This document shows, piece after piece, positions 1 through 12,590 of a stretch of DNA of 57,626 nt. The position numbers and the translations under genes were made by a program. The notes below the pieces were generated by a model. The model saw nothing but the letters and a program-made list of their open reading frames with translations. It did no database searches and had not been told where the DNA came from. Source of the DNA: Sporosarcina obsidiansis. Lineage in GTDB: Bacteria; Bacillota; Bacilli; Bacillales_A; Planococcaceae. The stretch's first letter is position 1, and each line of letters begins with the position of its first letter. The stretch spans positions 2,501 through 60,126 of the forward strand of contig NZ_WHVW01000020.1 in assembly GCF_009651005.1 (NCBI RefSeq), written 5' to 3'.

Positions 1-682
1 AATCTTGAATCATTTGAAAACTATGAATGACATGCTTCTTTACCTCGTTCATCTCTTCGCTAGTTAGAAATGCAACTTTATCAATGATCTTGGAATCAAT
101 TTTTGACATGCCACTATCTGCCAATACACCTGCAATACCAATTTGTAAAACCTGACCTTTTGGATAACCCATCTGTTCACTAATTAATGCTGCTAAAATT
201 CCAACACTAATCGAGTGGTGTGCCAGGTAATTGTGAATAGTAGAGAATTCATTCAGTCTTCTTACGTATTCTTTATTCTCTAGGAAAGCTTGAATAACAG
301 GCAACGCAATCGAACGAATTGTGGCGACATCAACTTTCTTACCAGACCTATAACTTAAAAACTCTTTTTGGTAAGATTCAACCGTTTCATCATATAAAGA
401 TTCCAACGTTCTAGACTTTGGAGGTGAACTTTGATTGACCAGTTTCTCTACTTCAGGCGTTAATTTTATTTCCGTTACCTTGTCTACCGACTCCTCTTCT
501 GATTGACCCTGAGTCTTAGATTCAATTAGCACCCTAGAAATACCGAATGAACGAAGAACATCAAAATGTTCCAATGTTAATTTAGTATCTTTGACCATGA
601 TTGGATTTTTGGTATTCATATAGATATCTTCTTTAAGAAAACTACCAGGCCTTAACTCACTAACTTCTTTATAGATATTCAA
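1..682 (-). CDS. HD-GYP-like domain protein, 5' part (runs off the window)
   Basis: The gene reads leftward from a TTG start at 682, preceded by a GGGTGA ribosome site, and is cut by the window edge after about 227 codons. The N-terminal ~120 residues look like the leader region found in HD-GYP cyclic-di-GMP phosphodiesterases. The HD part follows, with a readable stretch HNYLAHHSISVGI and then GVLADSGMSKID. In active members the second stretch reads like LLHDIGK; here the motif His-Asp has become Ala-Asp, so a metal ligand is missing. The GYP half lies outside the window. A regulatory or inactive cyclic-di-GMP binding role is an inference. It lies downstream of gyrA on the same strand, beyond the gyrA terminator. 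Confidence 0.75.
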   Translation of the reverse strand, partial: MNIYKEVSELRPGSFLKEDIYMNTKNPIMVKDTKLTLEHFDVLRSFGISRVLIESKTQGQSEEESVDKVTEIKLTPEVEKLVNQSSPPKSRTLESLYDETVESYQKEFLSYRSGKKVDVATIRSIALPVIQAFLENKEYVRRLNEFSTIHNYLAHHSISVGILAALISEQMGYPKGQVLQIGIAGVLADSGMSKIDSKIIDKVAFLTSEEMNEVKKHVIHSFQMIQD

Positions 683-765
683 CGTTATCACCCAATTTCT
701 TCTTTACTCTATCTAATATCATATAATATTCTCAATTATATGGATAGATGAATGAGTAAATTTTC

Positions 766-821
766 CTGTATAAAAATAAAAAAGTTATTGAAGTAGCACT
801 TTACGCCTCTTCAATAACTTT
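766..821 (-). terminator. Rho-independent terminator of gyrA
   Basis: A 13-bp perfect stem (781-793 with 809-821, AAAGTTATTGAAG and its complement) is followed, in the leftward direction, by a T-rich run. It lies just past the gyrA stop codon. Confidence 0.85.
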
Positions 822-824
822 TTT

Positions 825-3323
825 TTACTCTTTGTCTTCTGTTTCTACTGATACTTCTTCTGATACATCTATTGATTCTTCTTCAATTTCATCTTCATTC
901 TTTTCAACTTTTGCGACCGTTGCGACACGTTCTTCGTCCGCCAATCGAATTAAACGTACACCTTGAGTGGATCGACCAAATATAGAGATGTCGCCAATCG
1001 ACATACGAATTAGAATACCATGAATGGTGATCAGCATCAGGTCTTCTTCGCCATTAACTGATTTCATGGCGACGATTTCTCCGTTTCGATCTGTCATATG
1101 CATAGTTTTCAGACCGTAACCGCCACGTGTCTGCGCACGATATTCACTTTCAGGTGTCCGTTTACCATAGCCTTTTTCCGTGACAACCAAGATATCATCG
1201 CCTTCATCCACCATATCCATACCGATAACTTCATCGTCCTGACGCAGTCGAATTCCTCGTACTCCAGCAGCTGTTCTGCCGAGCGGACGAATGTCTTGTT
1301 CTGCAAAACGAATGAGCATACCTTGTTTTGTACAAATCGCAATGTCAGAAGTACCGTCTGTTGATTTCACGGAGATCAGTTCATCTTCTTCACGCAAGCC
1401 TAACGCAATCAATCCGTTTGCTCGAATATTTGCAAAGCCCACGATTGATGTTCGCTTAATGACTCCATGTTTAGTGGCAAAGAACAGATAGTGATCTTCC
1501 CTAAATTCACTAATCGGGATCATCGCTGTAACTTTTTCATCTTTTTCAAAGTCAATGAGGTTGATGATCGGTAATCCCTTTGCAGTCCGACTATATTCAG
1601 GAATCTCATAGCCTTTTTTGCGGAACACACGGCCTCTGCTAGTGAATAATAGAATAGTGTCATGCGTTGATGTATTCAATAAATGCTCGACAAAATCATC
1701 TTCATTTGTCCCCATACCTTGTATGCCACGCCCGCCACGTTTTTGACTACGGTAAGTGTTAGCAGGAAGACGTTTAATGTACCCTTGATGAGTTAATGTG
1801 ACAATTGAATTCTCAACTGGAATTAAATCTTCATCTTCGAGCATTTCAGAACCACCAAGCATAATTTCAGTTCGACGCTCGTCTGAAAAACGCTCTTTAA
1901 TCTCCATTAATTCTTCGCGGATAATTTCAATTACTTTTTGTTCGTCTGCCAAAATTGCACGCAATTCTGCGATAAGCGTCAATAATTCTTGATACTCAGA
2001 CTCAATCTTGTCTCGTTCTAAGCCAGTCAGTCGCTGTAAACGCATATCTAAAATGGCTTGGGCCTGGCGCTCTGATAACTCGAATGTTTCCATCAAATTG
2101 GATTTCGCTTCAGCAGTAGTTTTAGAACCACGGATTAGAGCAATAATGCGATCAATATGATCTAATGCAATACGCAATCCTTCCAAAATATGTGCGCGAT
2201 CTTCCGCTTTATTTAGATCAAATTGAGTACGACGGCGAATAACAACTTTCTGGTGTTCCAAGTAATGAAAAAGGATTTCTTTCAATGATAAAACTTTCGG
2301 TTGTTTGTCCACAAGCGCGAGCATATTTATCCCAAAACTAGACTGTAAAGCAGTTTGCTTGTATAGATTATTTAACAACACATTAGCATTAGCATCCCGA
2401 CGCACTTCGATGACAATCCGCATTCCTGTACGGTCTGACTCATCCGCCAAATGGGTTATACCGTCAATCTTCTTATCGCGAACCAACTCCGCAATCTTCT
2501 CTATTAACTTGGCTTTATTCACTTGATATGGAATTTCAGAAACAATAATTGTTTCTCGTCCGTTTGCTTGTTGCTCAATTTCTGCTTTTCCACGGATAAT
2601 TAGCGAACCACGGCCCGTTTCATAGGCGCGACGAATACCGCTACGACCAAGAATCATACCACCCGTTGGAAAATCCGGACCTGGAATGATTTCCATAAGT
2701 TCTTCCGTCGTAATCGCACTGTTATCAGCTAAGGCGAGCACTGCGTCAATCGTTTCACCAAGATGATGAGGAGGAATGTTCGTCGCCATCCCGACAGCAA
2801 TCCCTGATGTTCCGTTAACCAATAAATTCGGATAGCGACCAGGCAAGACGGCAGGCTCTTTTTCTTGTTCATCATAGTTTGCTTGAAAGTCGATAGTATC
2901 TTTATTGATATCACGCAGCAATTCCATTGCAATGCGGGACATTCTAGATTCTGTGTAACGCATCGCGGCAGCACCATCACCATCAACAGATCCGAAGTTA
3001 CCATGTCCGTCAACAAGCATGTAGCGATAGCTAAAATCTTGAGCCATTCGAACCATCGTGTCATATACAGCACTATCACCATGTGGATGGTATTTACCAA
3101 TTACGTCTCCAACAATACGTGCAGACTTTTTATGAGGTTTTTCTGCTGTAATGCCCAAGTCATGCATAGCATACAAAATACGTCGATGTACTGGTTTCAA
3201 GCCATCCCGAACGTCAGGAAGCGCACGGGAGACAATAACGCTCATTGCATAGTTCAGAAATGAGGTTTTCATTTCCGTATTAATATTAATTTCTTGCACT
3301 CCACCTTGTGGCAAATCTGCCAT
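825..3323 (-). CDS. gyrA: DNA gyrase subunit A
   Basis: GyrA, 832 residues, the DNA-breaking and rejoining subunit of gyrase, which adds negative supercoils with GyrB. The catalytic tyrosine is Y123 in RYTESRMS. The quinolone-determining stretch [11 protein letters not shown] carries wild-type Ser84 and Asp88, so no classical resistance change is seen. The GyrA-box (QKRGGRG) sits near residue 530, followed by the C-terminal beta-pinwheel repeats and an acidic tail rich in Glu. The ATG at 3323 has the ribosome site AAAGGAGC. It is transcribed with gyrB, which ends 71 bp upstream, as in Bacillus. Length is normal for the family (about 820). Confidence 0.98.
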   Translation of the reverse strand: MADLPQGGVQEININTEMKTSFLNYAMSVIVSRALPDVRDGLKPVHRRILYAMHDLGITAEKPHKKSARIVGDVIGKYHPHGDSAVYDTMVRMAQDFSYRYMLVDGHGNFGSVDGDGAAAMRYTESRMSRIAMELLRDINKDTIDFQANYDEQEKEPAVLPGRYPNLLVNGTSGIAVGMATNIPPHHLGETIDAVLALADNSAITTEELMEIIPGPDFPTGGMILGRSGIRRAYETGRGSLIIRGKAEIEQQANGRETIIVSEIPYQVNKAKLIEKIAELVRDKKIDGITHLADESDRTGMRIVIEVRRDANANVLLNNLYKQTALQSSFGINMLALVDKQPKVLSLKEILFHYLEHQKVVIRRRTQFDLNKAEDRAHILEGLRIALDHIDRIIALIRGSKTTAEAKSNLMETFELSERQAQAILDMRLQRLTGLERDKIESEYQELLTLIAELRAILADEQKVIEIIREELMEIKERFSDERRTEIMLGGSEMLEDEDLIPVENSIVTLTHQGYIKRLPANTYRSQKRGGRGIQGMGTNEDDFVEHLLNTSTHDTILLFTSRGRVFRKKGYEIPEYSRTAKGLPIINLIDFEKDEKVTAMIPISEFREDHYLFFATKHGVIKRTSIVGFANIRANGLIALGLREEDELISVKSTDGTSDIAICTKQGMLIRFAEQDIRPLGRTAAGVRGIRLRQDDEVIGMDMVDEGDDILVVTEKGYGKRTPESEYRAQTRGGYGLKTMHMTDRNGEIVAMKSVNGEEDLMLITIHGILIRMSIGDISIFGRSTQGVRLIRLADEERVATVAKVEKNEDEIEEESIDVSEEVSVETEDKE

Positions 3324-3394
3324 GTTGTCATGCTCCTTTCACCACTTACATCTATAAATTCAACGGCACCAATCAATCAATAATTGGCGACCGA

Positions 3395-5350
<1,956 letters not shown>

Positions 5351-5366
5351 TCAAACTACAGATACC

Positions 5367-6485
5367 CTAACCTTCACGCTGCACGGAACCTGCATGTACC
5401 TCAAAAATGGCGGCTTGTTGGATAGTGTCATGGTCAATTCCCGTAATATTTGTCGTGGTGACAAATGTTTGCACTTGACCTTGCATCGTATTCAGCAAGT
5501 GTGACTGACGGTAATCATCCAATTCCGATAACACATCATCCAGCAATAAAATAGGCGTTTCTCCTACTTCCTGTTTCACTAGCTCAATTTCAGCAAGCTT
5601 CAAAGAAAGCGCAGTCGTTCGTTGCTGCCCCTGTGACCCAAATGTTTGAATATCATATCCATTGACAAAAAACTGCAAATCATCACGATGCGGACCTACC
5701 AATGTAAGTCCTCGTTCTAATTCGCGTTTTCGTACGTTTTTAAGCTGATTAGCAAAAATAGTTTCCATTTCTTCTACAGTCTGCCCAGAATGTAGGTCTT
5801 TTAAAGTTCCATATGAAACTTCAAGTGTTTCAAGACCACGAGAAATTCCTTGATGTATCGGCTGTGCCCATCTTTGTAGTAATTCCATGAAATAGAAACG
5901 CTTGCGAATAATTTGAACCGCCACTTGAATATATTGTTCCGTATAAATATCGAACATCACATCATGAAGGTCCAGCTTGCCGCGATGCTCCTTTAACAGC
6001 GCATTGCGTTGTTTTAATACTTTTTGAAAATTGACCAGATCATGTAAATATACTCTCGAAATCTGCCCAATTTCCATATCTAAAAACCTCCTGCGTATTT
6101 GCGGGCTGCCTTTCACGATATTTAAATCCTCAGGCGCAAACATCACCACGTTCATCTGCCCCACATACATGCTCAGTCGGTTTTGCTCTAAGTGATTGAC
6201 TCTTGCTTTCTTTCCTTTTTTAGAAATGGTCAACTCTAAAGGCAGTCGTCCAAATTTCCGTTCGACATCACCTTCTATTTTACCACACTCTTGTTCCCAG
6301 CGTATGAGTTCACGATCATTTGCGGTTCGATGAGATTTGGCCATAGACAATACGTAGATCGCTTCCATGATATTAGTCTTTCCTTGGGCATTTTCACCGA
6401 TCAATACGTTCATGGTAGGGGAGAATTCTAATTCTAGGGAGGCATAATTTCGATAATTTGTTAAAGCAAGACGTTCAATGTGCAT
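5367..6485 (-). CDS. recF: DNA replication and repair protein RecF
   Basis: RecF, 372 residues from the start used here, an SMC-like ATPase that loads RecA at gaps and stalled forks. The Walker A is GENAQGKTN near residue 35, the ABC-type signature region reads [18 protein letters not shown], and the Walker B reads [12 protein letters not shown]. The ATG at 6485 (M-H-I-E-R-L) matches the family N-terminus; the longer frame starting at 6503 would add six residues and lacks support. The start overlaps the end of yaaA by 11 bp, indicating translational coupling in the dnaA-dnaN-yaaA-recF-gyrB order. Confidence 0.96.
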   Translation of the reverse strand: MHIERLALTNYRNYASLELEFSPTMNVLIGENAQGKTNIMEAIYVLSMAKSHRTANDRELIRWEQECGKIEGDVERKFGRLPLELTISKKGKKARVNHLEQNRLSMYVGQMNVVMFAPEDLNIVKGSPQIRRRFLDMEIGQISRVYLHDLVNFQKVLKQRNALLKEHRGKLDLHDVMFDIYTEQYIQVAVQIIRKRFYFMELLQRWAQPIHQGISRGLETLEVSYGTLKDLHSGQTVEEMETIFANQLKNVRKRELERGLTLVGPHRDDLQFFVNGYDIQTFGSQGQQRTTALSLKLAEIELVKQEVGETPILLLDDVLSELDDYRQSHLLNTMQGQVQTFVTTTNITGIDHDTIQQAAIFEVHAGSVQREG

Positions 6486-6714
6486 CCGACTGTCCAGATT
6501 CATCCGCAGACAGTTTATACTTTCCTGTACCCGGAATATTTACAACATCGCCATCATATAATTTTTTACCGCGTCGTTGTTCCGGTTCACCATTTACATA
6601 GACGACGTGTTCCTCTAAAAACCACTTAGCCATACCGCCTGAACTGATAGCATTCGTCATTTTCAATAATTGGCCTAGTGTAATAAACGGTGAATTGAAG
6701 TTGATATTTTCCAT
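6475..6714 (-). CDS. yaaA: S4-domain RNA-binding protein YaaA/RlbA
   Basis: A 79-residue protein made of one S4 RNA-binding domain ([39 protein letters not shown]). The family sits between dnaN and recF in almost all Bacilli; the B. subtilis protein YaaA (also called RlbA) has been tied to ribosome assembly. The function here is inferred by orthology and position. Its 3' end overlaps recF. Confidence 0.93.
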   Translation of the reverse strand: MENINFNSPFITLGQLLKMTNAISSGGMAKWFLEEHVVYVNGEPEQRRGKKLYDGDVVNIPGTGKYKLSADESGQSDAH

Positions 6715-6772
6715 AATGTATCAATCCCTCTTAAATAGTCTGTCCTTCTAGTTTACCTAACTTTTCACTATA

Positions 6773-6804
6773 AGTAAAAAGGATAGTCAACATGTTGACT
6801 ATCC
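6773..6804 (-). terminator. Terminator after dnaN
   Basis: A perfect 24-bp palindrome at 6781-6804 (GGATAGTCAACA and its complement) is followed leftward by five T residues. It lies 30 bp past the dnaN stop and before yaaA, so yaaA-recF-gyrBA may need readthrough or their own promoter. Confidence 0.8.
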
Positions 6805-6833
6805 AATCTTCACTAATTTTATTTCTTTCGCTA

Positions 6834-7970
6834 TTAGAAAGTACGAACTGGCAAAATCAATTGTAAAATTGCATCACTGTCTATTGATTTTAAGATGAAT
6901 GGCCGCATACTTCCTGTAAAGTGAATCATCAGATCTTGACCATCAATAGCTTTTAATGCGTCCATCATGTATTTGGAGCTAAAAGAGATTTTCAGTGGTT
7001 CGCCTTCAATCTGTACCGCTTCAACTAGTTCTTCAACATTTCCAACATCAGGTGAATTAGATGAGATTTGAATATGTGAACTACCATCTGTCGAGAAATG
7101 AACAATATTATTGCGATCTTCTCGCGCAAGCAATGAAGCACGATCAATTGCTTGCAATAAATTACGTCCATTCACAGTAATAGATGTTTTATATTCACTC
7201 GGGATCAGACGAGAAGTGTCTGGATAATTACCTTCCAAAAGTCTTGAATAGAATAATACATTATGCATTTTAAACAACACTTGCTGATTGGCAATGAAAA
7301 TTTCCACCATGCTTGAATGATCCGGCAAAATCTTGCTTAATTCCTGAAGGCTTTTGCCTGGAATGACAACACTAAAAGGTGCACTCGCTTTTACTTCGGG
7401 TGTAATAATACGTCGAGCCAAACGATGGCTGTCTGTTGCAATACAATACAATTCTTCATCTTTGATTTCCCATTGAACCCCCGTCAATACAGGGCGTGTT
7501 TCCTGCTGGGAGACTGCAAATACAGTTTCTCGAATAATAGATTTCATCAAATCTGCTGGCAATTCAAAACGCTCTGCATCTTTTATATCTGGCAAAATAG
7601 GATATTCATCTGCACTTTGGGCAATAATATGAAATTCAGACTGGCCAGAGCGGATATGTGTTTTCAATCCATCACGCAATTCAATCATTACTTCATTCGT
7701 TGGTAGCTTCCGAATAATTTCGTTAAATACTTTAGCCTGTAAGACTAGTGTACCTGGCTGGATCATTCGGATAATTTGGTTACCATCCTCTTCTACAGGA
7801 ATAAACGTTGAGATCGTGATATCTGAATCACTTCCGGTCATCGTTAATCCTTTTTCTGTGGCCTCTAGTTTAATACCCGTCAAAATAGGTGTAGTTACTT
7901 TTTGACTAATTGCTTTGATGACATCGCTTAATCCATCAAGCAATTGTTCACGCATAATCTCAAACTGCAT
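6834..7970 (-). CDS. dnaN: DNA polymerase III beta subunit (sliding clamp)
   Basis: DnaN, 378 residues, the ring-shaped clamp that tethers DNA polymerase III to DNA. The N-terminus (MQFEIMREQLLDGLSDVIKAIS), the repeated three-domain pattern with TGSDSDISI and the C-terminal LILPVRTF are all typical. It follows dnaA leftward with the 171-bp oriC unwinding region between them. Length is normal. Confidence 0.98.
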   Translation of the reverse strand: MQFEIMREQLLDGLSDVIKAISQKVTTPILTGIKLEATEKGLTMTGSDSDITISTFIPVEEDGNQIIRMIQPGTLVLQAKVFNEIIRKLPTNEVMIELRDGLKTHIRSGQSEFHIIAQSADEYPILPDIKDAERFELPADLMKSIIRETVFAVSQQETRPVLTGVQWEIKDEELYCIATDSHRLARRIITPEVKASAPFSVVIPGKSLQELSKILPDHSSMVEIFIANQQVLFKMHNVLFYSRLLEGNYPDTSRLIPSEYKTSITVNGRNLLQAIDRASLLAREDRNNIVHFSTDGSSHIQISSNSPDVGNVEELVEAVQIEGEPLKISFSSKYMMDALKAIDGQDLMIHFTGSMRPFILKSIDSDAILQLILPVRTF

Positions 7971-7980
7971 CTCGATACCT

Positions 7981-8136
7981 CGCTTATATAATAATAATTA
8001 AGTAATTAAATATAGTAGTAATAGTAATAGGGGCTGTGGATATGTGGAAAAGTCTTTTGAATGTATTAAACTCATAGTTTCCCACATGTGCATAAAACGT
8101 GGACGAGCATGCATCGTCTATCCACAGTTATCCACA
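7981..8136. other. oriC part 1: DnaA-trios, AT-rich unwinding element and DnaA boxes (dnaA-dnaN intergenic)
   Basis: Reading the plus strand: an AT-rich tract (7984-8012), then six TAG/TAA triplets at 8013-8030 (TAG TAG TAA TAG TAA TAG), a short G/C block GGGC (8031-8034), and two abutting DnaA boxes, TGTGGATAT (8035-8043) and TGTGGAAAA (8043-8051). This is the order of the basal unwinding system described for B. subtilis (DnaA boxes, GC cluster, DnaA-trios, melting region). Two further boxes, CTATCCACA (8118-8126) and the exact TTATCCACA (8128-8136), sit next to the dnaA stop. Confidence 0.9.
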
Positions 8137-8141
8137 GTTCA

Positions 8142-9491
8142 TTAAGCACGTCCTAGTGATTTCTTAATTTCCTGAATATCCATCTGCAAAGATTTATCTG
8201 TTTCTAGCATTTTTGAGATTTTCTCATGAGCATGGATGACGGTTGAATGATCGCGACCTCCAAATTCGGAACCGATTTTTGGCAAGGAAGAATCCGTCAA
8301 TTCCCTCGATAAAAACATAGCAATTTGACGTGGAAATGCGATTGCCCGCGTTCTTTTCTTAGCTACAAAATCCTCCAGCCGCACACTATAATGTTCTCCA
8401 ACTGATTTTTGAATATCCAATATGGAAATGATACGAGGACGAGAATTCGGAATAATGTCCTTTAAAGCTTCCGCTGCTAGATCAGTTGTAATATCCGCAT
8501 TTACCAAGGAAGAGTAAGCCACTACACGTATAAGGGCACCTTCCAATTCCCGAATATTTGAGTCAATTTGATTAGCAATGTATAACATCACATCATTTGA
8601 GATATCAATAAGACCGTCTGCTTTGGCTTTTTTGCGCAAGATCGCAATTCGCGTCTCTAAGTCAGGTGGCGCAATATCCGTGATCAATCCCCATTCGAAA
8701 CGTGAGCGCAGTCGATCCTCAAGAGTAGGGATCTCTTTTGGAGGACGATCACTTGAAATGATGATCTGCTTGGATTCTTCATGGAGCGTATTAAACGTAT
8801 GGAAAAATTCTTCTTGAGTTTGTTCTTTTCCTGCCAAGAATTGAATATCATCAATTAACAGCACGTCTACATTACGATACTGATTTCTAAAGTCGCCCGC
8901 TTTATTATCGCGGATAGAATTAATGAATTCGTTCGTGAATTTTTCCGATGATAAATAGACCACCTTCAAAGATGGGTTTTGCTCCAATACATAGTGTCCA
9001 ATCGCGTGCATCAAATGGGTTTTACCGAGACCAACGCCTCCATAGATAAATAGCGGGTTGTATGCTTTAGCAGGAGCCTCTGCAACAGCAAGTGAGGCTG
9101 CATGGGCAAAACGGTTGCCGGAACCAATGACAAACGTGTCAAAGGTATACTTTGGATTCAGCATGCCAGCAGAATTAGGCATAGGTACTTTCTCCACTGC
9201 TTTTGGCTGTGTTTTCGGTAATTTGATATCATTTTCCGCCATATCTTGCGGAACGATAAACTCAATAATCCGATCTTCGCCTGTTAACTCAGATAGAATG
9301 CCAGTAATTAAATGGACATAATGAGTTTCCAGCCAGTCTTTTGCGAATGAACTGGGGACCGCAATTGTTGCGTTTTCTTTTTCATATGTCAGCAGCCGTG
9401 TTGATTTCAGCCAAGTTTCGAAACTTGGTTTTGAAACACGAGCTTCAATATTCTTCAATGCTTGGTCCCACAAATTCGATAAATTATCCAA
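8142..9491 (-). CDS. dnaA: Chromosomal replication initiator protein DnaA
   Basis: DnaA, 449 residues, the AAA+ initiator that binds DnaA boxes and melts oriC. Domain I (DLWDQAL-type start) runs to about 80, a linker follows, then the AAA+ core with Walker [11 protein letters not shown] and Walker [10 protein letters not shown], and domain IV with the box-binding signature [11 protein letters not shown] near the C-terminus. The start codon is TTG at 9491 with a strong AAAGGAGGC ribosome site; no in-frame ATG fits better. DnaA boxes lie both upstream and downstream of the gene, which fits autoregulation. Confidence 0.98.
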   Translation of the reverse strand: MDNLSNLWDQALKNIEARVSKPSFETWLKSTRLLTYEKENATIAVPSSFAKDWLETHYVHLITGILSELTGEDRIIEFIVPQDMAENDIKLPKTQPKAVEKVPMPNSAGMLNPKYTFDTFVIGSGNRFAHAASLAVAEAPAKAYNPLFIYGGVGLGKTHLMHAIGHYVLEQNPSLKVVYLSSEKFTNEFINSIRDNKAGDFRNQYRNVDVLLIDDIQFLAGKEQTQEEFFHTFNTLHEESKQIIISSDRPPKEIPTLEDRLRSRFEWGLITDIAPPDLETRIAILRKKAKADGLIDISNDVMLYIANQIDSNIRELEGALIRVVAYSSLVNADITTDLAAEALKDIIPNSRPRIISILDIQKSVGEHYSVRLEDFVAKKRTRAIAFPRQIAMFLSRELTDSSLPKIGSEFGGRDHSTVIHAHEKISKMLETDKSLQMDIQEIKKSLGRA

Positions 9492-10130
<639 letters not shown>

Positions 10131-10160
10131 GGCCACTGACTTATCAGTGGTCTTTTTTTT
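10131..10160 (+). terminator. Terminator between rpmH and rnpA
   Basis: A 9-bp stem (10131-10139 with 10144-10152, one G-U pair), a four-base loop and eight T residues. It probably lets partial readthrough into rnpA, giving much more L34 than RnpA. Confidence 0.85.
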
Positions 10161-10228
10161 GCTATTTGGCTTATTCTAAGCAACAGGTATCAGTTAATGG
10201 ATTGAAGAAAAATAAAGCAGGTGGAAAC

Positions 10229-10567
10229 ATGAAGAAGAGCCAGCGAATCAAGAAGAACAAGGAATTTCAGACGGTTTTCAAGAAAGGGAAGTCTTTCGCC
10301 AATCGGCAATTTATCGTCTACACCTATAAAAAAGAAGGTCAAGAGGAGTTTCGAATCGGTTTATCTGTCAGCAAAAAAGTGGGCAATGCAGTCACACGAA
10401 ATCGAGTGAAACGGTATATTCGTCAATCCTTCTTGGAAATGAAAGATGAGATTAGACAGGATCTCGACTATGTTATTATCGCGAGAAATCAAGCAGCCAC
10501 GCTCGATTTCCATACGGCCAAAAAAAATCTGCAGCATGTTATGCGAATTGCAAAGGTATTTAAGTGA
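10229..10567 (+). CDS. rnpA: Ribonuclease P protein component
   Basis: RnpA, 112 residues, the basic protein cofactor of RNase P, which matures the 5' ends of tRNAs. The conserved stretch [19 protein letters not shown] with the RNR motif is intact. The start is the ATG at 10229 (M-K-K-S-Q-R) behind a GCAGGTGG site; an upstream extension from 10166 is not supported. It lies between the rpmH terminator and yidC, probably in one transcript with yidC and jag. Confidence 0.96.
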   Translation: MKKSQRIKKNKEFQTVFKKGKSFANRQFIVYTYKKEGQEEFRIGLSVSKKVGNAVTRNRVKRYIRQSFLEMKDEIRQDLDYVIIARNQAATLDFHTAKKNLQHVMRIAKVFK

Positions 10568-10657
10568 AGTTTCATGTAAGCTATAGAACGTTATGAGTCA
10601 TCATGATAAACTGAAAAAAATTGAGAAGTCATCTTGTGATTGTTTGGGGGAAAAAAT

Positions 10658-11431
10658 GTGAAAAAGAAATTGGTATTTCTGTCATTGCTCGTCGTAGTGG
10701 CTGTGTTCATGGCAGGTTGTTCGGAATTCAAGGAGCCGATCTCGGCAGAAAGCACGGGGATTTGGAATGAATATATTGTCTGGCCTCTCGTATCATTAAT
10801 TACGACATTTAAAGGATGGCTTGGAACGTACGGACTGGCAATTATTGTTGTGACGGCAATCATTCGTACTGCGTTGCTTCCATTAATCATCCAACAAACC
10901 AAAAGTTCAAAGCGTATGCAGGAAATCCAGCCGCGCCTGAAAGCGTTGAAAGAAAAGTACAAATCTAAAGACGCCGTGACACAGAAGAAGTATCAGGAAG
11001 AAATGCAGCAGATCATGATCAGTGAAAAGATTAATCCGGTTGCCGGTTGTCTGCCTGTCATTATCCAGATGCCGATATTTATTGGCTTCTACCACGCCAT
11101 CAATCGGATGAATGCTACACCAACAATTGAATTAGGTAGCTTTCTAGGCGTTGCACTCGGTACACCAAGTATTTTATTCGCTATTATCGCAGGTCTATTT
11201 CAATTGCTAGTCCTTCGCACGGGGCCAGCAATGGATAATCCCCAGATGAAAACGATGATGTACATCATGCCGTTTATGATCATGGTATTCGGTTCATTCG
11301 TGCCGTCTGCGCTTGCTTTGTACTGGGTTGTCGGAAATATCATTTCACTTATCCAAAATATTTTTATTTACAAACCGTTTGACAAACCGAAAGACGGTGA
11401 AGTTGTAAAAGCAGGAGGGAAAAAGAAATGA
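10658..11431 (+). CDS. yidC: Membrane protein insertase YidC (SpoIIIJ type, lipoprotein)
   Basis: A 257-residue Oxa1/YidC/Alb3 insertase. It begins with a lipoprotein signal peptide ending in the lipobox MAGC (Cys near residue 20), followed by five predicted membrane segments and a basic C-terminal tail. The start is GTG at 10658 after a GGGGGA site. In B. subtilis the orthologue SpoIIIJ inserts membrane proteins and is needed for forespore gene expression through the SpoIIIA-SpoIIQ channel. Its ATGA overlap with jag indicates coupling. Confidence 0.95.
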   Translation: MKKKLVFLSLLVVVAVFMAGCSEFKEPISAESTGIWNEYIVWPLVSLITTFKGWLGTYGLAIIVVTAIIRTALLPLIIQQTKSSKRMQEIQPRLKALKEKYKSKDAVTQKKYQEEMQQIMISEKINPVAGCLPVIIQMPIFIGFYHAINRMNATPTIELGSFLGVALGTPSILFAIIAGLFQLLVLRTGPAMDNPQMKTMMYIMPFMIMVFGSFVPSALALYWVVGNIISLIQNIFIYKPFDKPKDGEVVKAGGKKK

Positions 11432-12306
11432 AACAACTTACACAAAGGGCTGCAACCGTTGAGCTTGCGATCGCATCGGCTTTACAAGACCTAGGTGTAA
11501 CAAAAGATGAAGTAGAAGTAAAGGTATTGGAAAATGGTAGAAAAGGATTTCTAGGTTTTGGTGCGAAAGACGCGGAAGTGCTAGTAACCGTTCTTGAACA
11601 AGAAGTAAAAGTGGAAACAGATTTACCAATAAAAGAAGAAACAAATGAATCTACTGAATCCGTAACCTTGATCAAAGATAGTGAAGTGCCGCCAATCGTC
11701 ACAGAGCTTGTGCCACCAGCTGTTCAGGAGTCAAAAACGGAAGTAGAGCTAGAGTCGGAAACAGTAATAAACTCCGACCAATCGTTACCTACTATTCAAG
11801 CTTCACAAGATAACTTGAACGAAGAAGATCAAGAGGTTAAGAAATACAATGAAGAAGCAGCAATGGAAGAAACAAAGCGTTATATTGAAGACATGGCGAA
11901 AGAGATGGGAATTAACGACTTAGTTATTACCTATGAAACAAAAGGGAAGTACATCAATTTTCAGTTGGAAAGTGAAAAGGCTGCTTATTTAATAGGTAAG
12001 CGAGGTCAGACGTTAAATGCGATCCAGCAATTAGCACAGCTTGTTGCCAATAAACTCACACACCAATTTAAAATTGTACGCATCGACGTTGCTGATTATC
12101 GAGAACGCCGTGAACAGTCACTTGAGCAACTCGCAGATCGTATGGCGGATCGTGCAATTCGTACGAGACGTCAAGTGGCACTTGAACCAATGCCTTCGTA
12201 CGAAAGGAAAGTGATCCATAACGCATTATCTCGTCGCTTGGATGTAGAAACTTTCTCAGAAGGTAAAGATCCATATCGCCACATCGTGATTAAAGGAATT
12301 GAATAA
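11428..12306 (+). CDS. jag: RNA-binding protein Jag/KhpB
   Basis: Jag (KhpB), 292 residues: an N-terminal Jag_N domain (about 1-55, with GRKGFLGFG), a long acidic Glu-rich linker (about 60-150), a KH-like domain (GKRGQTLNAIQQLA) and a C-terminal R3H domain (RRDVE-type end). It binds RNA and affects cell division and envelope assembly in other Bacillota. The start overlaps the yidC stop by four bases, and a terminator follows. Confidence 0.94.
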   Translation: MKQLTQRAATVELAIASALQDLGVTKDEVEVKVLENGRKGFLGFGAKDAEVLVTVLEQEVKVETDLPIKEETNESTESVTLIKDSEVPPIVTELVPPAVQESKTEVELESETVINSDQSLPTIQASQDNLNEEDQEVKKYNEEAAMEETKRYIEDMAKEMGINDLVITYETKGKYINFQLESEKAAYLIGKRGQTLNAIQQLAQLVANKLTHQFKIVRIDVADYRERREQSLEQLADRMADRAIRTRRQVALEPMPSYERKVIHNALSRRLDVETFSEGKDPYRHIVIKGIE

Positions 12307-12313
12307 GTAATAG

Positions 12314-12340
12314 CCCGCAGAAGAATTCTGCGGGTTTTTT
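12314..12340 (+). terminator. Terminator after jag
   Basis: A 9-bp GC-rich stem (CCCGCAGAA with TTCTGCGGG), a three-base loop and six T residues directly after the jag stop. Confidence 0.9.
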
Positions 12341-12431
12341 ATATCCAAACTTCGCATAAAAGAGGTAGTGGGAGACTACAAAAATACTTGCACACCGTTA
12401 CTCTACGTACTGTATTTTTCACCATTTTAAT

Positions 12432-12568
12432 TTGTCCACAGCCCCTAATTTGTCATTTCCTGAAATTATCCACATTTTTTCATTTTGCCTGCTAGGAGAT
12501 TTCGTCGATTTATGATAATATAGGATGTTAGAAAGTTGTGTCCTCAAGAGATATGCACATGTGGATAA
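12432..12568. promoter_or_regulatory. DnaA-box cluster upstream of mnmE
   Basis: Exact boxes lie at 12466-12474 (TTATCCACA) and 12560-12568 (TGTGGATAA), with a one-mismatch box TTGTCCACA at 12432-12440. All three lie in the 284-bp gap before mnmE. B. subtilis has a DnaA-box cluster at the same gene (trmE), as I recall from published DnaA binding studies. Confidence 0.7.
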
Positions 12569-12590
12569 CGAAGCCAGGAAGGTGAAAAAC

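Noticed and set aside
825..3323. Quinolone-resistance change in gyrA
   Set aside because: Ser84 and Asp88 are wild type.
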